Source: Streptococcus urinalis 2285-97 (GTDB lineage Bacteria > Bacillota > Bacilli > Lactobacillales > Streptococcaceae). From it: a stretch of 64,000 nucleotides of DNA. Position 1 is the stretch's first letter, and each line of letters begins with the position of its first letter. Of the stretch, positions 9,664 to 18,543 are shown piece by piece. The position numbers and the translations under genes were made by a program. Under the pieces are notes generated by a model, which worked only from the letters and a program-made list of their open reading frames with translations, made no database searches and was not told the DNA's origin. The stretch lies in NCBI RefSeq assembly GCF_000188055.2, contig NZ_AEUZ02000001.1, positions 1,750,001 to 1,814,000 of the forward strand, read 5' to 3'.

Positions 9664-11708
9664 TTTTCTTCCTCCATTTTTAGTTTTGTATTTATGATGG
9701 TTAATATCTGAGATTGATCAGTTGCATTTGCAATATCAGATATAATTGTTTCATCCTCTAACACCACTGCTAATTCTTGCAGAGCTTTTAAGTGAGCTGT
9801 TGAATCAATAGCAGCTAATACAAAAATTAACCTCACTTGTTTATCTAAGTCACCATCTTTTTCAATATCAAAATCAACAGGTTCTTTTAATTGGAGTAGG
9901 CTGATTCCTAATTTATGAACACCAAATTTAGGTAAAGCATGAGGTACAGCCACCCCTGGTGCGAGAACAATATAAGAACCATGTTCCTTAACAGAATCTA
10001 TCATTGCTTCAACATAGGTATCTGAAATATAACCATTCTTTTGAAGTGGCGTCGAAGCTAGTCTTATTGCTTCTTTCCAATCTTTGACTGAGTCGACTTG
10101 TAAGATAAGTTCACTCTTTAACAAATCCATTAACCCATTTCCTCCTTTGTTAATAAGATCATTTGGACTGACCAGATAAGTTGACAGTTCATCAATCAGT
10201 CGTTCTTTATGTCTAATTGTTGTGTTTTTTTCAATAATTGCTAATAGTTTATTAATTTGGATACAACTATCATCATGAATTCCAAAATCTGTCGCAATTC
10301 GTCTTTTTAAGAGTAACTTTTCTAGTGGATTCATCACAATTTCAACCTTGTAAAAGGGTTTTAAAGTCTCAAAATAGCTGGTTGAAAAAATCAAATCATA
10401 AGAGTCTAAATCAAGTTCTTTAATTTTTCCAATTTCATGAATTTCTAAAAATGTCATTTCTGGGAAAAGTTGATTCAAGTTAGACTGTAAAATCAAAGAT
10501 GAACTAATTCCATTAGGGCAAACAGTCAATGCTCTTATAGGTTTTTCCTCATGTTTGTTAACATTTTCAAGGTAACCACCAAAATGAACTGTAAAATAAG
10601 CAATCTCATCATCGTTTATTTTTGTGTTGGTAGCTATTTCTATTGGTTCAAGGCTTTTTTGAACCAGATAAAAGAGAGACTTGTATTCCTCCATTATCTT
10701 TTCTTTTAAAGGATTGTTGTAAGTTATCCCAAACAATATACGATGATAAGCTGAGTAAAAATGAGAATAGAGATTCTGATAAAAAATAGGTTTATTTTGG
10801 ACATCAAAACCTGTATAAGCAATCATATTAGCGGTAACAGTTTCCATTAGTCTATAAATATGAAGATTATAATTGCGATTTATATCTCCTTGTATCGAAC
10901 ATAATAATCGTGAAGTAATAATGGACTGATAATTCCTTAAATTTGGAAATAAAATCATTAATTCACTCACTAACGGTTCAATGTAACTATCACTAATATC
11001 ATTGCTTACAATTGATTCGCTAAATTGACACTTATTAACTGTATTTAATATAGCAAATAGATAAGCGACTTCTTTAACCTTATCGCGAATAAAATAGATT
11101 TGATGTGTTTTTCCAATACGATAGATGACTGATAACATCTCATCGATATAAATCTTAGTTTCATCAGTCTCAAGGACATATTTGATAATCCATTTTCCCG
11201 ATGGATAGGCTAAGAGTCTGGAAATCAAATCTTCTAAAAGAAGAATGAAATGATTAAAGTTAGCCTCAATAAAATAACCTCTTTGTCTGGTATAATTGAG
11301 CTTAAACCCTTTTAAACTTAGGTCTTCACGTATTTTTTTAATATCATTTAATATTGAATTTTTACTCATCTTTAGCAGATACTGTAAGTCAAAGTTAGAC
11401 ACATATTGATCTGATACTAAAATATACAATTGGATTATCTCCAACCTTTCTGCTTGAAAAAAGAATTCTGAGACATTACCAAAAACCTTATCAAATAAAT
11501 CATTTAGTGCTATTTCAGGAACCTTGATAAAATGATTATCCATTTTTATTTTTTCAAATCCATATTCTTCTAGTTCCCTATTAATTTTTTCAATATCTTG
11601 CTGTAATCCGCGACGATTAACTTTTAGGTATTCCTCTAATTCAGAAATGGAACAATAATTGTATCTTGAAAATAGCTGAAATTTTTCAATGAGCTCGTTT
11701 GAAATCAA
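9660..11708 (-). CDS. PRD-containing transcriptional activator with EIIB-like and EIIA domains
   Basis: At 682 aa it has the domain order of MtlR/ManR-type regulators: N-terminal HTH domains (about 1-160), two PTS regulation domains (about 180-400), a GatB-like EIIB domain (ALTVCPNGISSSLIL, about 405-490) with its cysteine, and a C-terminal EIIA domain with a histidine in APGVAVPHALP. PTS-mediated phosphorylation would tie activity to transport of the cognate sugar and to HPr. It is the first gene of the operon with EIIB, EIIC and the transaldolase, and a cre-like site lies upstream. The EIIA domain may also serve the PTS, since no separate EIIA is encoded. Confidence 0.85.
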   Translation of the reverse strand: MISNELIEKFQLFSRYNYCSISELEEYLKVNRRGLQQDIEKINRELEEYGFEKIKMDNHFIKVPEIALNDLFDKVFGNVSEFFFQAERLEIIQLYILVSDQYVSNFDLQYLLKMSKNSILNDIKKIREDLSLKGFKLNYTRQRGYFIEANFNHFILLLEDLISRLLAYPSGKWIIKYVLETDETKIYIDEMLSVIYRIGKTHQIYFIRDKVKEVAYLFAILNTVNKCQFSESIVSNDISDSYIEPLVSELMILFPNLRNYQSIITSRLLCSIQGDINRNYNLHIYRLMETVTANMIAYTGFDVQNKPIFYQNLYSHFYSAYHRILFGITYNNPLKEKIMEEYKSLFYLVQKSLEPIEIATNTKINDDEIAYFTVHFGGYLENVNKHEEKPIRALTVCPNGISSSLILQSNLNQLFPEMTFLEIHEIGKIKELDLDSYDLIFSTSYFETLKPFYKVEIVMNPLEKLLLKRRIATDFGIHDDSCIQINKLLAIIEKNTTIRHKERLIDELSTYLVSPNDLINKGGNGLMDLLKSELILQVDSVKDWKEAIRLASTPLQKNGYISDTYVEAMIDSVKEHGSYIVLAPGVAVPHALPKFGVHKLGISLLQLKEPVDFDIEKDGDLDKQVRLIFVLAAIDSTAHLKALQELAVVLEDETIISDIANATDQSQILTIINTKLKMEEEK

Positions 11709-11951
11709 CTTTCATCCTCCTACAGTTCAATTATACAAGTAAGCGTTTCCAACAACAAGCTTATTTTAGCCCAATTTAGAACAAAATGATAAACCTCTTC
11801 TTGTGCTAAATCTTGATAAATCCTTTTATATAGCTATTTATTCCTATTTTTAATTTTTGGGTTTTTCCATATTTTAACGTATTTATTTGATCTTTTATCA
11901 TTTGGTTATCACTTTTAATAACATTAAATTTAAAAAAAATTATATCTTTTG
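11709..11951. other. Divergent intergenic region with cre-like site
   Basis: About 300 bases separate the PRD operon (left, minus) from pmtA (right, plus). AGTAAGCGTTTCCA at 11738-11751, read on the minus strand as TGGAAACGCTTACT, matches the cre consensus at 12 of 14 positions and would lie near the start of the PRD operon transcript. The remainder is AT-rich, and I see no gene in it. Confidence 0.45.
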
Positions 11952-11988
11952 TTGACTTTTCACTCTTCCTTAATTATAATCATTATAA
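11952..11988 (+). promoter_or_regulatory. pmtA promoter with perfect PerR box
   Basis: -35 TTGACT (11952-11957), 17-base spacer, -10 TATAAT (11975-11980). The palindrome TTATAATCATTATAA at 11974-11988 fits the PerR box (TTANAATNATTNTAA) exactly and covers the -10, so PerR would block transcription and peroxide or excess iron would relieve it. Confidence 0.85.
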
Positions 11989-12013
11989 ATAAGGAAATAA
12001 GTAGGAAATAATC

Positions 12014-13819
12014 ATGTCAAATAACAAAAAATTTTTTATTACCATAGTCATAGGCTTGGTGGCTCTCTTTTTAACATTTGGGCTTCAACAAGAGAAGCTT
12101 GCTTATATGTTAGTTGCCATTGCTGGAGGTATTGTTTCACTGTCCATGCTTATGGAAATGGTGAAAACTTTACGCGAGGGAAAATATGGTGTCGATATTT
12201 TAGCCATTACTGCTATTATTGCAACCTTAGCAGTCGGTGACTATTGGGCATCATTAATGATTCTGATCATGTTAACTGGTGGTGAAAGTCTAGAGGATTA
12301 TGCCAGTAAACAAGCAAGCAGAGAACTCCGTAGCTTATTAGACAAGACACCTCAATTAGCTCATCGAACAAATGGTAATCAAATTGAAGACATAGAAGTC
12401 GATGACCTTCATATAGGTAACTCTGTTTTGGTTAAACCAAATGAAATGGTCCCTGTTGATGGTGTAATTTCAAAAGGGGAATCTGATTTTGATGAATCCT
12501 CATTAACAGGTGAATCTAAACCAATTGAGAAAAAAATTGGTGATCAATTACTGTCTGGTTCTATTAATGGCACTAATGCCATTTACTTTACCGTATCTGC
12601 TTTGGCTAAAGATAGCCAATATCAACAATTAGTTCAGCTAGTCAAAGAATCTTCTGATAATCCAGCACCCTTTGTACGCCTTGCAGATAAGTATTCTGTA
12701 CCATTTACAATTTTGGCTTATCTCATAGGTGGTTTAGCTTGGTTTATCTCTAAGGATCCCGTTCGTTTTGCACAAGTTCTTGTGGTTGCATCACCTTGTC
12801 CTCTAATTCTGGCAGCACCAGTTGCCTTAGTAGCAGGGATGAGTCAATCCTCAAAAAATGGTATCATTATCAAAACAGGAACAAGCATTGAAAAATTAGC
12901 ACAGGCTAAAACAGTTGCCTTTGATAAAACAGGTACGATAACACAAGGTAATCTCATTGTTGATCAGATTTTTACCAATCATATTCCAGAAACAGATCTA
13001 CTCACTTATGCTGCTAGTTTAGAGCAAGCATCATCTCATATTTTGGCCAGATCAATTGTGTCTTATACTAAGAAACAAAATTTAAAAATCATTGAGATGG
13101 AAAATGTTCAAGAAATAACAGCACAAGGTGTCACTGGCCGTTATGATAATCACCAGTATGCTGCTGGTAAAATCTCATTGATTGAGGATGAAAGTCATCT
13201 CACAGAAAGTCAACAAACAACAGTCTATATTGCTAAAGACGGACAATATCTAGGACATATCACCTTTAAAGATGCCATCAGACCTGAATCAAAAGAAACC
13301 ATGACTAGACTAAAATCTTCTGGCATTGAACATCTTGTCATGTTAACTGGTGATAAAAAAGAGATTGCAAAAGAGATTGCAGCTCAAGTAGGTATTTCTG
13401 AATACCATGCAGAATGTCTCCCTCAAGATAAAATTAATTTCTTAAAATCAGTCTCTAAAGACAATCGTCCAGTGATTATGGTTGGTGATGGTGTCAATGA
13501 TGCACCAGCTCTTGCTTCAGCTGACATTGGAATAGCTATGGGAGCACATGGCTCAACAGCAGCTAGTGAAAGTGCTGACGCTGTTATCTTAAAAGATGAT
13601 TTAAGTAAAGTTGCTACTGTTGTTACCATCTCTAAACACACTATGACGATTGCCAAACAATCAGTCCTGATTGGCTTAATTGTCTGTGTCGTCCTTATGT
13701 TAATTGCATTTACTGGTATCATTCCAACACTTATCGGTGCAATCTTACAAGAACTGGTTGATACCGTATCTATCTTATCTGCTCTTCGTGCAAAGAATAA
13801 ACCAAAAAAAAAATCATAA
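12014..13819 (+). CDS. pmtA: PerR-regulated P1B-type metal efflux ATPase
   Basis: A 601-aa metal-pumping ATPase without an N-terminal metal-binding domain. It has the actuator motif LTGES, the transmembrane metal motif SPC in VVASPCPLILAAP, the phosphorylation site DKTGTIT, and GDGVNDAPAL. The usual HP motif of P1B pumps reads SSHI here, a variant. The perfect PerR box upstream, together with the SPC motif, points to PmtA, the ferrous-iron (and zinc-linked) efflux pump of streptococci; metal choice is inferred from regulation, not proven. It is transcribed alone and ends at a strong hairpin. Confidence 0.85.
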   Translation: MSNNKKFFITIVIGLVALFLTFGLQQEKLAYMLVAIAGGIVSLSMLMEMVKTLREGKYGVDILAITAIIATLAVGDYWASLMILIMLTGGESLEDYASKQASRELRSLLDKTPQLAHRTNGNQIEDIEVDDLHIGNSVLVKPNEMVPVDGVISKGESDFDESSLTGESKPIEKKIGDQLLSGSINGTNAIYFTVSALAKDSQYQQLVQLVKESSDNPAPFVRLADKYSVPFTILAYLIGGLAWFISKDPVRFAQVLVVASPCPLILAAPVALVAGMSQSSKNGIIIKTGTSIEKLAQAKTVAFDKTGTITQGNLIVDQIFTNHIPETDLLTYAASLEQASSHILARSIVSYTKKQNLKIIEMENVQEITAQGVTGRYDNHQYAAGKISLIEDESHLTESQQTTVYIAKDGQYLGHITFKDAIRPESKETMTRLKSSGIEHLVMLTGDKKEIAKEIAAQVGISEYHAECLPQDKINFLKSVSKDNRPVIMVGDGVNDAPALASADIGIAMGAHGSTAASESADAVILKDDLSKVATVVTISKHTMTIAKQSVLIGLIVCVVLMLIAFTGIIPTLIGAILQELVDTVSILSALRAKNKPKKKS

Positions 13820-13848
13820 AAAGGACTTAGGAAAGTCCTTTTTATGAT
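13813..13848. terminator. Bidirectional terminator between pmtA and the PTS operon
   Basis: Long palindrome ATCATAAAAAGGACTT...AAGTCCTTTTTATGAT with a 3-4 base loop and T runs on both sides, between convergent genes. Confidence 0.85.
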
Positions 13849-13858
13849 TTTTGATAAT

Positions 13859-14143
13859 TTATTTGTCCAATTCTTCTCTTAATTCTTCCCAAAGACCATC
13901 AGTTCCAATTCCAGTGAGAAGAGGTAAACCCATGATTACCTTGTCTTTGATATTATCAGGAACTACAGTAGTACTAATGACAATGTCATAATCGTCGATT
14001 TTGTTAACTTCCTCCGCTACTTTTGATTGATATAATTTAACTGAGTCAGAATAACCATTTTCTGAGAGCCATTCTTTGACCTTTCCTGTTACAACTGTAG
14101 AAGTTGCAATGCCTGATCCACACATTACTAGTAATTTTTTCAT
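13859..14143 (-). CDS. Galactitol-type PTS EIIB
   Basis: A 94-aa phosphocarrier with the phosphorylated cysteine in LLVMCGSGIATSTVV, the GatB signature. I start it at ATG 14143 (MKKLLVMCG), with GGTG six bases upstream; a GTG three codons earlier is possible. It is the last gene of the PTS trio EIIA-EIIC-EIIB and ends before the terminator shared with pmtA. Confidence 0.88.
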   Translation of the reverse strand: MKKLLVMCGSGIATSTVVTGKVKEWLSENGYSDSVKLYQSKVAEEVNKIDDYDIVISTTVVPDNIKDKVIMGLPLLTGIGTDGLWEELREELDK

Positions 14144-14152
14144 TATTTTCAC

Positions 14153-15472
14153 CTATTTCTTAATTTTATTTTCGTAGATTAATCCAGCAAGTGATGATAT
14201 AAAGATAACACTTATGATCACCCATGGTAAATAATTTGCTGCAAATACAAATAATCCTGTGGTCCAGAGTCCTCCTTCTGCTAATGCTGTAATTTGAGAA
14301 TTTCCTGCTAAATTAAATTTAGCTGCTTTAGCTGCTGAAGTGACCAAAGGGGCTACCCAAGAAGTTATATAAAGAATAGAAATTAAATAAATTGTTCCCC
14401 CTACAACAGTACGAACAATATTTCCTTCAAAGACTGCAGCCATCAAACAGACTACAAAAGGTATTGTAGCTAAATCTCCAAAAGGTAATGTCGTATTTCC
14501 TGGCAATATTACAGCCAATAAAATTGTTATTGGGACTAGAATTAATGAACTTGATAGAACAGCTGGATGACCTACTGACAATGCTGAGTCCATGCCAATA
14601 TTGACTTCACGTCCTGGGAAGCGTTTTTGAACAAAACTATTTGCTGCTTCTGAAATTGGTGCAAGTCCTTCCATAAGAATTGACACCATTCTAGGCATTA
14701 ATAACATAACAGCCGCAGTTTTAACACCTAATTGTAATATCCCTGCAGCATCATAACCTGCAAGTATACCTATGACAATTCCTATTATTAATCCAATTAC
14801 AGTGCTCTCTCCAAAAATGCCAAACTTTTTCTGAATTGTTTCAGGATCAGCTTGTATTTTATTAAATCCTGGTATATGATCGAATAACCAATTTAAAGGT
14901 ATTGCAACAAAAAATCCTGGTGCAGATGTTCCATGTGGAAAAGTTATATTTGGAAAACCATAGAATTTCTTTATCATTGGTGCAATAATATCAGCGAATA
15001 AATAGATCATTACTTGATAGGCTATCATACCATATAAACCTAATCCAAAGTTATTGGTTACAGCGAACACTAGCGAACCTATGAAGGCAGCATGCCAAAA
15101 ATTCCACATATCTACCATTAAAGTTTTTGTCCATCCTAAAAATAGGAGTATTAAGTTTATTCCTACTCCAAGTGGTATTGCTAAGCTACCAAGTAATGTT
15201 CCGTATGAAATTGCTGAAGCCGCTGGCCAACCAACATCAACTGTGTGAAGACTTAAACCAAAGCGTTTAACCATTTCTTGTGCTGCAGTTCCTAAACTAC
15301 CAGATAGTAGGTCTACAATTAGGTTTAAACCTACAAAGCCTATCCCAACTGTCAATCCTGCAGTAAATGACTTTTTGGCTGGTGTCCCTAATAATAATCC
15401 AAATAGAAAAATTAAGATGGGTAGAACAACTATAGCACCCAAATTAATAAAACTTTGTAGCGCATCTAACAT
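14153..15472 (-). CDS. Galactitol-type PTS EIIC
   Basis: A 439-aa membrane permease of the GatC family, about ten hydrophobic segments, with FFVAIPLNWLFDHIPG and VSILMEGLAPISEAANSF regions characteristic of the family. It would transport a polyol or a ketose-type sugar and phosphorylate it with EIIB. The gene lies 10 bases downstream of EIIA and directly before EIIB. The substrate is unknown; the accompanying aldolase and triose-phosphate-isomerase-like enzymes suggest a product that is cleaved by aldol chemistry. Confidence 0.88.
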   Translation of the reverse strand: MLDALQSFINLGAIVVLPILIFLFGLLLGTPAKKSFTAGLTVGIGFVGLNLIVDLLSGSLGTAAQEMVKRFGLSLHTVDVGWPAASAISYGTLLGSLAIPLGVGINLILLFLGWTKTLMVDMWNFWHAAFIGSLVFAVTNNFGLGLYGMIAYQVMIYLFADIIAPMIKKFYGFPNITFPHGTSAPGFFVAIPLNWLFDHIPGFNKIQADPETIQKKFGIFGESTVIGLIIGIVIGILAGYDAAGILQLGVKTAAVMLLMPRMVSILMEGLAPISEAANSFVQKRFPGREVNIGMDSALSVGHPAVLSSSLILVPITILLAVILPGNTTLPFGDLATIPFVVCLMAAVFEGNIVRTVVGGTIYLISILYITSWVAPLVTSAAKAAKFNLAGNSQITALAEGGLWTTGLFVFAANYLPWVIISVIFISSLAGLIYENKIKK

Positions 15473-15482
15473 TTTTTGCCTC

Positions 15483-15938
15483 CTAAAGAATATTATTTTT
15501 TTTCAATAAATCTTCTATTTTTTTTTCTTCTCCTACAGAAAATTGCATTAGTTTTCTAACTATATTTTCATCCTGCAAAAGTGCCATCAATTTTTGCAAC
15601 ATTTCAACTTGTGAATGTGCTTCTTTGATTGCTAACATAATAATTAATTTAACATTAACAACTTGGTCTGAGGTTCCCATTTGAATAAATTGAATTGGTT
15701 CTTTTAGAGTAGCAATTCCAATTGCTGTTTGTGTGACATATTCAGGATCTGTATGAGGAATAGCAACACCATAATCTGAGAATTGAAGACCTGTTGGGAA
15801 TGATTTTTCTCTTTCTAATAAAGCATTAGTGAAACTTTCTTTAGCAAAACCAGATTCAATAAAATATTTACCAAATTTCAATAATGCTTCTTCTGTATTA
15901 TTCCAGTTTTGATTTAATAATACTATGTCAGACATCAT
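15483..15938 (-). CDS. PTS EIIA (fructose/mannitol/galactitol class)
   Basis: A 151-aa EIIA with the active histidine in YGVAIPHTDPEYV. It accepts phosphate from HPr and passes it to the EIIB. ATG 15938 follows GAGGTGA. It heads the EIIA-EIIC-EIIB part of the locus, which has its own promoter with a cre site and is separated from the upstream PRD regulator by a terminator. Confidence 0.88.
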   Translation of the reverse strand: MMSDIVLLNQNWNNTEEALLKFGKYFIESGFAKESFTNALLEREKSFPTGLQFSDYGVAIPHTDPEYVTQTAIGIATLKEPIQFIQMGTSDQVVNVKLIIMLAIKEAHSQVEMLQKLMALLQDENIVRKLMQFSVGEEKKIEDLLKKNNIL

Positions 15939-15964
15939 TTATCGTCACCTCATTTCTTAATTAC

Positions 15965-15985
15965 ATTATAATAAAAGCGTTTTCA
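15965..15985 (-). promoter_or_regulatory. cre site at the galactitol-type PTS promoter
   Basis: On the minus strand TGAAAACGCTTTTA (15972-15985) matches the cre consensus at all fixed positions but one and directly precedes a TATAAT -10 box (15965-15970). This indicates CcpA repression of EIIA-EIIC-EIIB from a promoter downstream of the PRD regulator gene. Confidence 0.6.
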
Positions 15986-15996
15986 AAACAAAAATC

Positions 15997-16025
15997 AAAA
16001 AACTTCCACATTATTGTAGAAGTTT
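15997..16025 (-). terminator. Terminator after the PRD regulator
   Basis: Minus-strand hairpin AAACTTCTACA / TGTGGAAGTTT, eleven pairs with an ATAA loop, followed by TTT. It lies right at the stop of the regulator and just upstream of the EIIA promoter, so it separates the two transcription units. Confidence 0.8.
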
Positions 16026-17940
16026 AGATAATTTCTAAAATTTCTTTTATTTTTCTTGCTCTTGTTATCTGATTAACTACCATTGAATCTACAATTTTTG
16101 AATAGAATTCTAAAAGTGGCTCTTTATATAACACTTCTTCATCTTTTTTTATTGATATGAGCGCAACAACACTTACATTATTTTTCCCCCAAAGTATTGG
16201 TTTATTCAATGTAAGAACTTGTAATTGAGAAACTTTTACAAACTTAGGATCAGCATGAGGTAATGCAATTCCAGTATACAAACTTGTACTTCCCATTTTT
16301 TCTCTATTAATAATTGATTCTTTAAAACCATTAGAACTATTATTTAAATGATGTGATTGTGTAACTAAAAAGTCAATACATTCTTCTAATGTTGTGAAAT
16401 TTTTTTGAAAGTAAACAGAGTTTGAAAGTAGAACAGATAATTGTGAACTTGCGAGATTAAAATCCACTGTTGATCTATTTTGTTCTATATTTCCATAAGT
16501 AAGATTAAGATATTTTTGTTGAATGAGCGAAATGTCATCATTACTAAGTAGCGGACTTACTAAACAATAGTCCTTTGTGTCGAGTTCTAAAATAATAGAG
16601 CTTATCAATATATCATATTTTTTACCATTTTTGATATCAATCAAATCTACTTTTTCAACAAAATCAAATTCAGTAATAAAATCTTTTATAGAACTGATAA
16701 TTAATTCAGAAGTTGCGATGCCATGTGGACACACTACTCCAATAGAAACTGGACGACGTAATTCTTTAAGGGCAGCAACAAAATATAAGGTTAAAAATGC
16801 TAATTCTGATTCAGGAATTTCGATTTCAAAAGTCAGCTCTAAAACATTAGATGCTTGCCAAACGATATTATATAAGGAATTATATCTTTTATTTATCTCT
16901 TTTGTTAAGCCATTTTTGATGTTAATTTTATTTTTTATTCGATAAACCATGGGTTCAATATGATTGATTAACTTATATTGTATTGTATCAATTAATGAAA
17001 AATTAATCTTAGAGATACTACTTACTTGTTCTATAAATGCATTAATGGATTCTTCATATAGTTTCGAAGGTTCTTTTATCTTTTTGTAAGTAACAGATAA
17101 TATCGAATTTGAAATAAAATTGATTTGATTTGGATTAATCTGAAAGGTTTCTATTTTTAATATATTAGCTAATAATTCTGCAGCAAATAAATAATTGGGA
17201 TAGGTATCTTGTATCTCTTCCAATTGAAATAGATGTGTACTATCTTGTTGTAATAGATAACGAGATTTTGCAATCAATAGATCCGTAATAAGGTAAATTT
17301 CATATTGTTGTGAAATGAAAAAATCATACTTTTCACATAACTCACGAATACATGTCACAGTATCTAAAATATCTTGTTTTAAAAAGAGAACAGTCGCTAG
17401 TTCACTTTCTTGCCATTCAACAGCGTTTGAACAAAAATGATCAATTAAAAAATTCCTTAGATTAATAGCAATGTCAATTTCATTTCCTAAAATATACTTT
17501 TCATTACAATGCTTTGAAATCTTAAGGTCATAATTATTTAATTCCGACTGAAGTTTATCCAAATCACGATTTACTGTAGACTCACTAATGTATAATGCAT
17601 CAGCAATCTCACCTATATCTGTTTTACGATTTGATAAACAAATATATTTAACATAGTAAGGCTTTCTAGAAAAATAATCAGTGAACTTATTATTACCAAT
17701 TAATTTATGGATAATTTGTCTATTCTTTTTTTTATCTTTTGCCTCTTCAAGAATTTTTATTCCATACCTTGGTTTTTTTTCAATCAAGATAGCATACGGA
17801 CTTAGAAAGTCTTCTAATTTCTTAATGTCTCCTAGTATTGTTTTTGTTGAAACCTTATATTTTTTCGCAAAAACTAAAGCTGTAATATATTCTTGAGTTT
17901 CTGATAGATCCCTGAGAATCATCATTTGTCTATTATTCAA
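16024..17940 (-). CDS. PRD-containing transcriptional regulator (BglG/MtlR class)
   Basis: A 638-aa protein with N-terminal HTH (about 1-60) and Mga-like HTH (about 90-130, DIGEIADALYISESTVNRDL), two PRD domains (about 170-390), a GatB-like EIIB domain near GVVCPHGIATSELI (cysteine present) and a C-terminal EIIA domain with the histidine in GIALPHADPKFV. It probably activates the galactitol-type PTS. The frame starts at a TTG at 17938-17940 seven bases after a GGGGG sequence; ATG codons five and six codons later are alternatives. It has its own promoter and terminator. Confidence 0.85.
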   Translation of the reverse strand: MNNRQMMILRDLSETQEYITALVFAKKYKVSTKTILGDIKKLEDFLSPYAILIEKKPRYGIKILEEAKDKKKNRQIIHKLIGNNKFTDYFSRKPYYVKYICLSNRKTDIGEIADALYISESTVNRDLDKLQSELNNYDLKISKHCNEKYILGNEIDIAINLRNFLIDHFCSNAVEWQESELATVLFLKQDILDTVTCIRELCEKYDFFISQQYEIYLITDLLIAKSRYLLQQDSTHLFQLEEIQDTYPNYLFAAELLANILKIETFQINPNQINFISNSILSVTYKKIKEPSKLYEESINAFIEQVSSISKINFSLIDTIQYKLINHIEPMVYRIKNKINIKNGLTKEINKRYNSLYNIVWQASNVLELTFEIEIPESELAFLTLYFVAALKELRRPVSIGVVCPHGIATSELIISSIKDFITEFDFVEKVDLIDIKNGKKYDILISSIILELDTKDYCLVSPLLSNDDISLIQQKYLNLTYGNIEQNRSTVDFNLASSQLSVLLSNSVYFQKNFTTLEECIDFLVTQSHHLNNSSNGFKESIINREKMGSTSLYTGIALPHADPKFVKVSQLQVLTLNKPILWGKNNVSVVALISIKKDEEVLYKEPLLEFYSKIVDSMVVNQITRARKIKEILEII

Positions 17941-17961
17941 TGTATTGCCCCCATCATTTTT

Positions 17962-17989
17962 ATTATAGATTTTCTATCAAATTTGTCAA
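17962..17989 (-). promoter_or_regulatory. Promoter of the PRD regulator
   Basis: Minus strand: -35 TTGACA (17984-17989), 16-base spacer, -10 TATAAT (17962-17967). Both boxes are perfect, so the regulator can be made independently of the upstream aldolase operon. Confidence 0.75.
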
Positions 17990-17993
17990 AAAT

Positions 17994-18022
17994 AAATAGA
18001 GATGCAATTTGCAACTCTATTT
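17994..18022 (-). terminator. Terminator after the YjbQ-family gene
   Basis: Stem AAATAGAGTTGCAA / TTGCATCTCTATTT (minus strand) followed by ATTTATTTTT. It overlaps the stop codon of the YjbQ-like gene. Confidence 0.75.
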
Positions 18023-18539
18023 ATTCACCTATTACTGTTATAAGACATTTTCTTACTCTATCACGGGTTTTGTCAAAATCTACAAAATAATAATAACCAG
18101 TCTTTCCAATATTTAACTGTTTATTCTTTACATCAATTACTAAGCTTGAACCAATTATAGTTGCTTTTAGGTGAGCATCACCATTCCACAATGCTTTCTC
18201 ATCATTATTTGGTAAGTAGTCATCAACATTTTCCCACGAGCGAACAGCTTTATAATGTTCAGGGCCAGGATAATTGTAAGTTTTTGAAGATACATGATTA
18301 GGAACAATTTTTTCTAGTATCTTATTCAAGTCCAGTTGCAAGAAATCATTTCCATCTTTATCAAAATCATGAGAATACTCTTCGAAAAAAACCGAACAAG
18401 TAGTATGTGGAGAAACAACTGTAATAATTCCATCCCTGATGTCACTTCTATCTAATATTTTTTGAATTTCATTTGTAATATTGTGATATGTGATTTTATT
18501 ATCAGTATTCAATTTGATTTCTTCTTTATAAACTACCAT
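18021..18539 (-). CDS. YjbQ/UPF0047-family protein
   Basis: A 172-aa cytoplasmic protein of the YjbQ (UPF0047) family, annotated elsewhere as secondary thiamine-phosphate synthase. Family features are VVSPHTTCSVFFEEY near residues 42-56, NYPGPEHYKAV, LWNGDAHLKATIIGSSLVIDV and the C-terminal YYYFVDFDKTRDRVRKCLI. The usual protein is about 135-140 aa; this one carries extra residues around 60-110. It is the third gene after the aldolase and the triose-phosphate-isomerase-like gene (4-base gap). The biochemical role in a sugar operon is unknown; placement suggests a task on a phosphorylated intermediate. Confidence 0.8.
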   Translation of the reverse strand: MVVYKEEIKLNTDNKITYHNITNEIQKILDRSDIRDGIITVVSPHTTCSVFFEEYSHDFDKDGNDFLQLDLNKILEKIVPNHVSSKTYNYPGPEHYKAVRSWENVDDYLPNNDEKALWNGDAHLKATIIGSSLVIDVKNKQLNIGKTGYYYFVDFDKTRDRVRKCLITVIGE

Positions 18540-18543
18540 CTAA

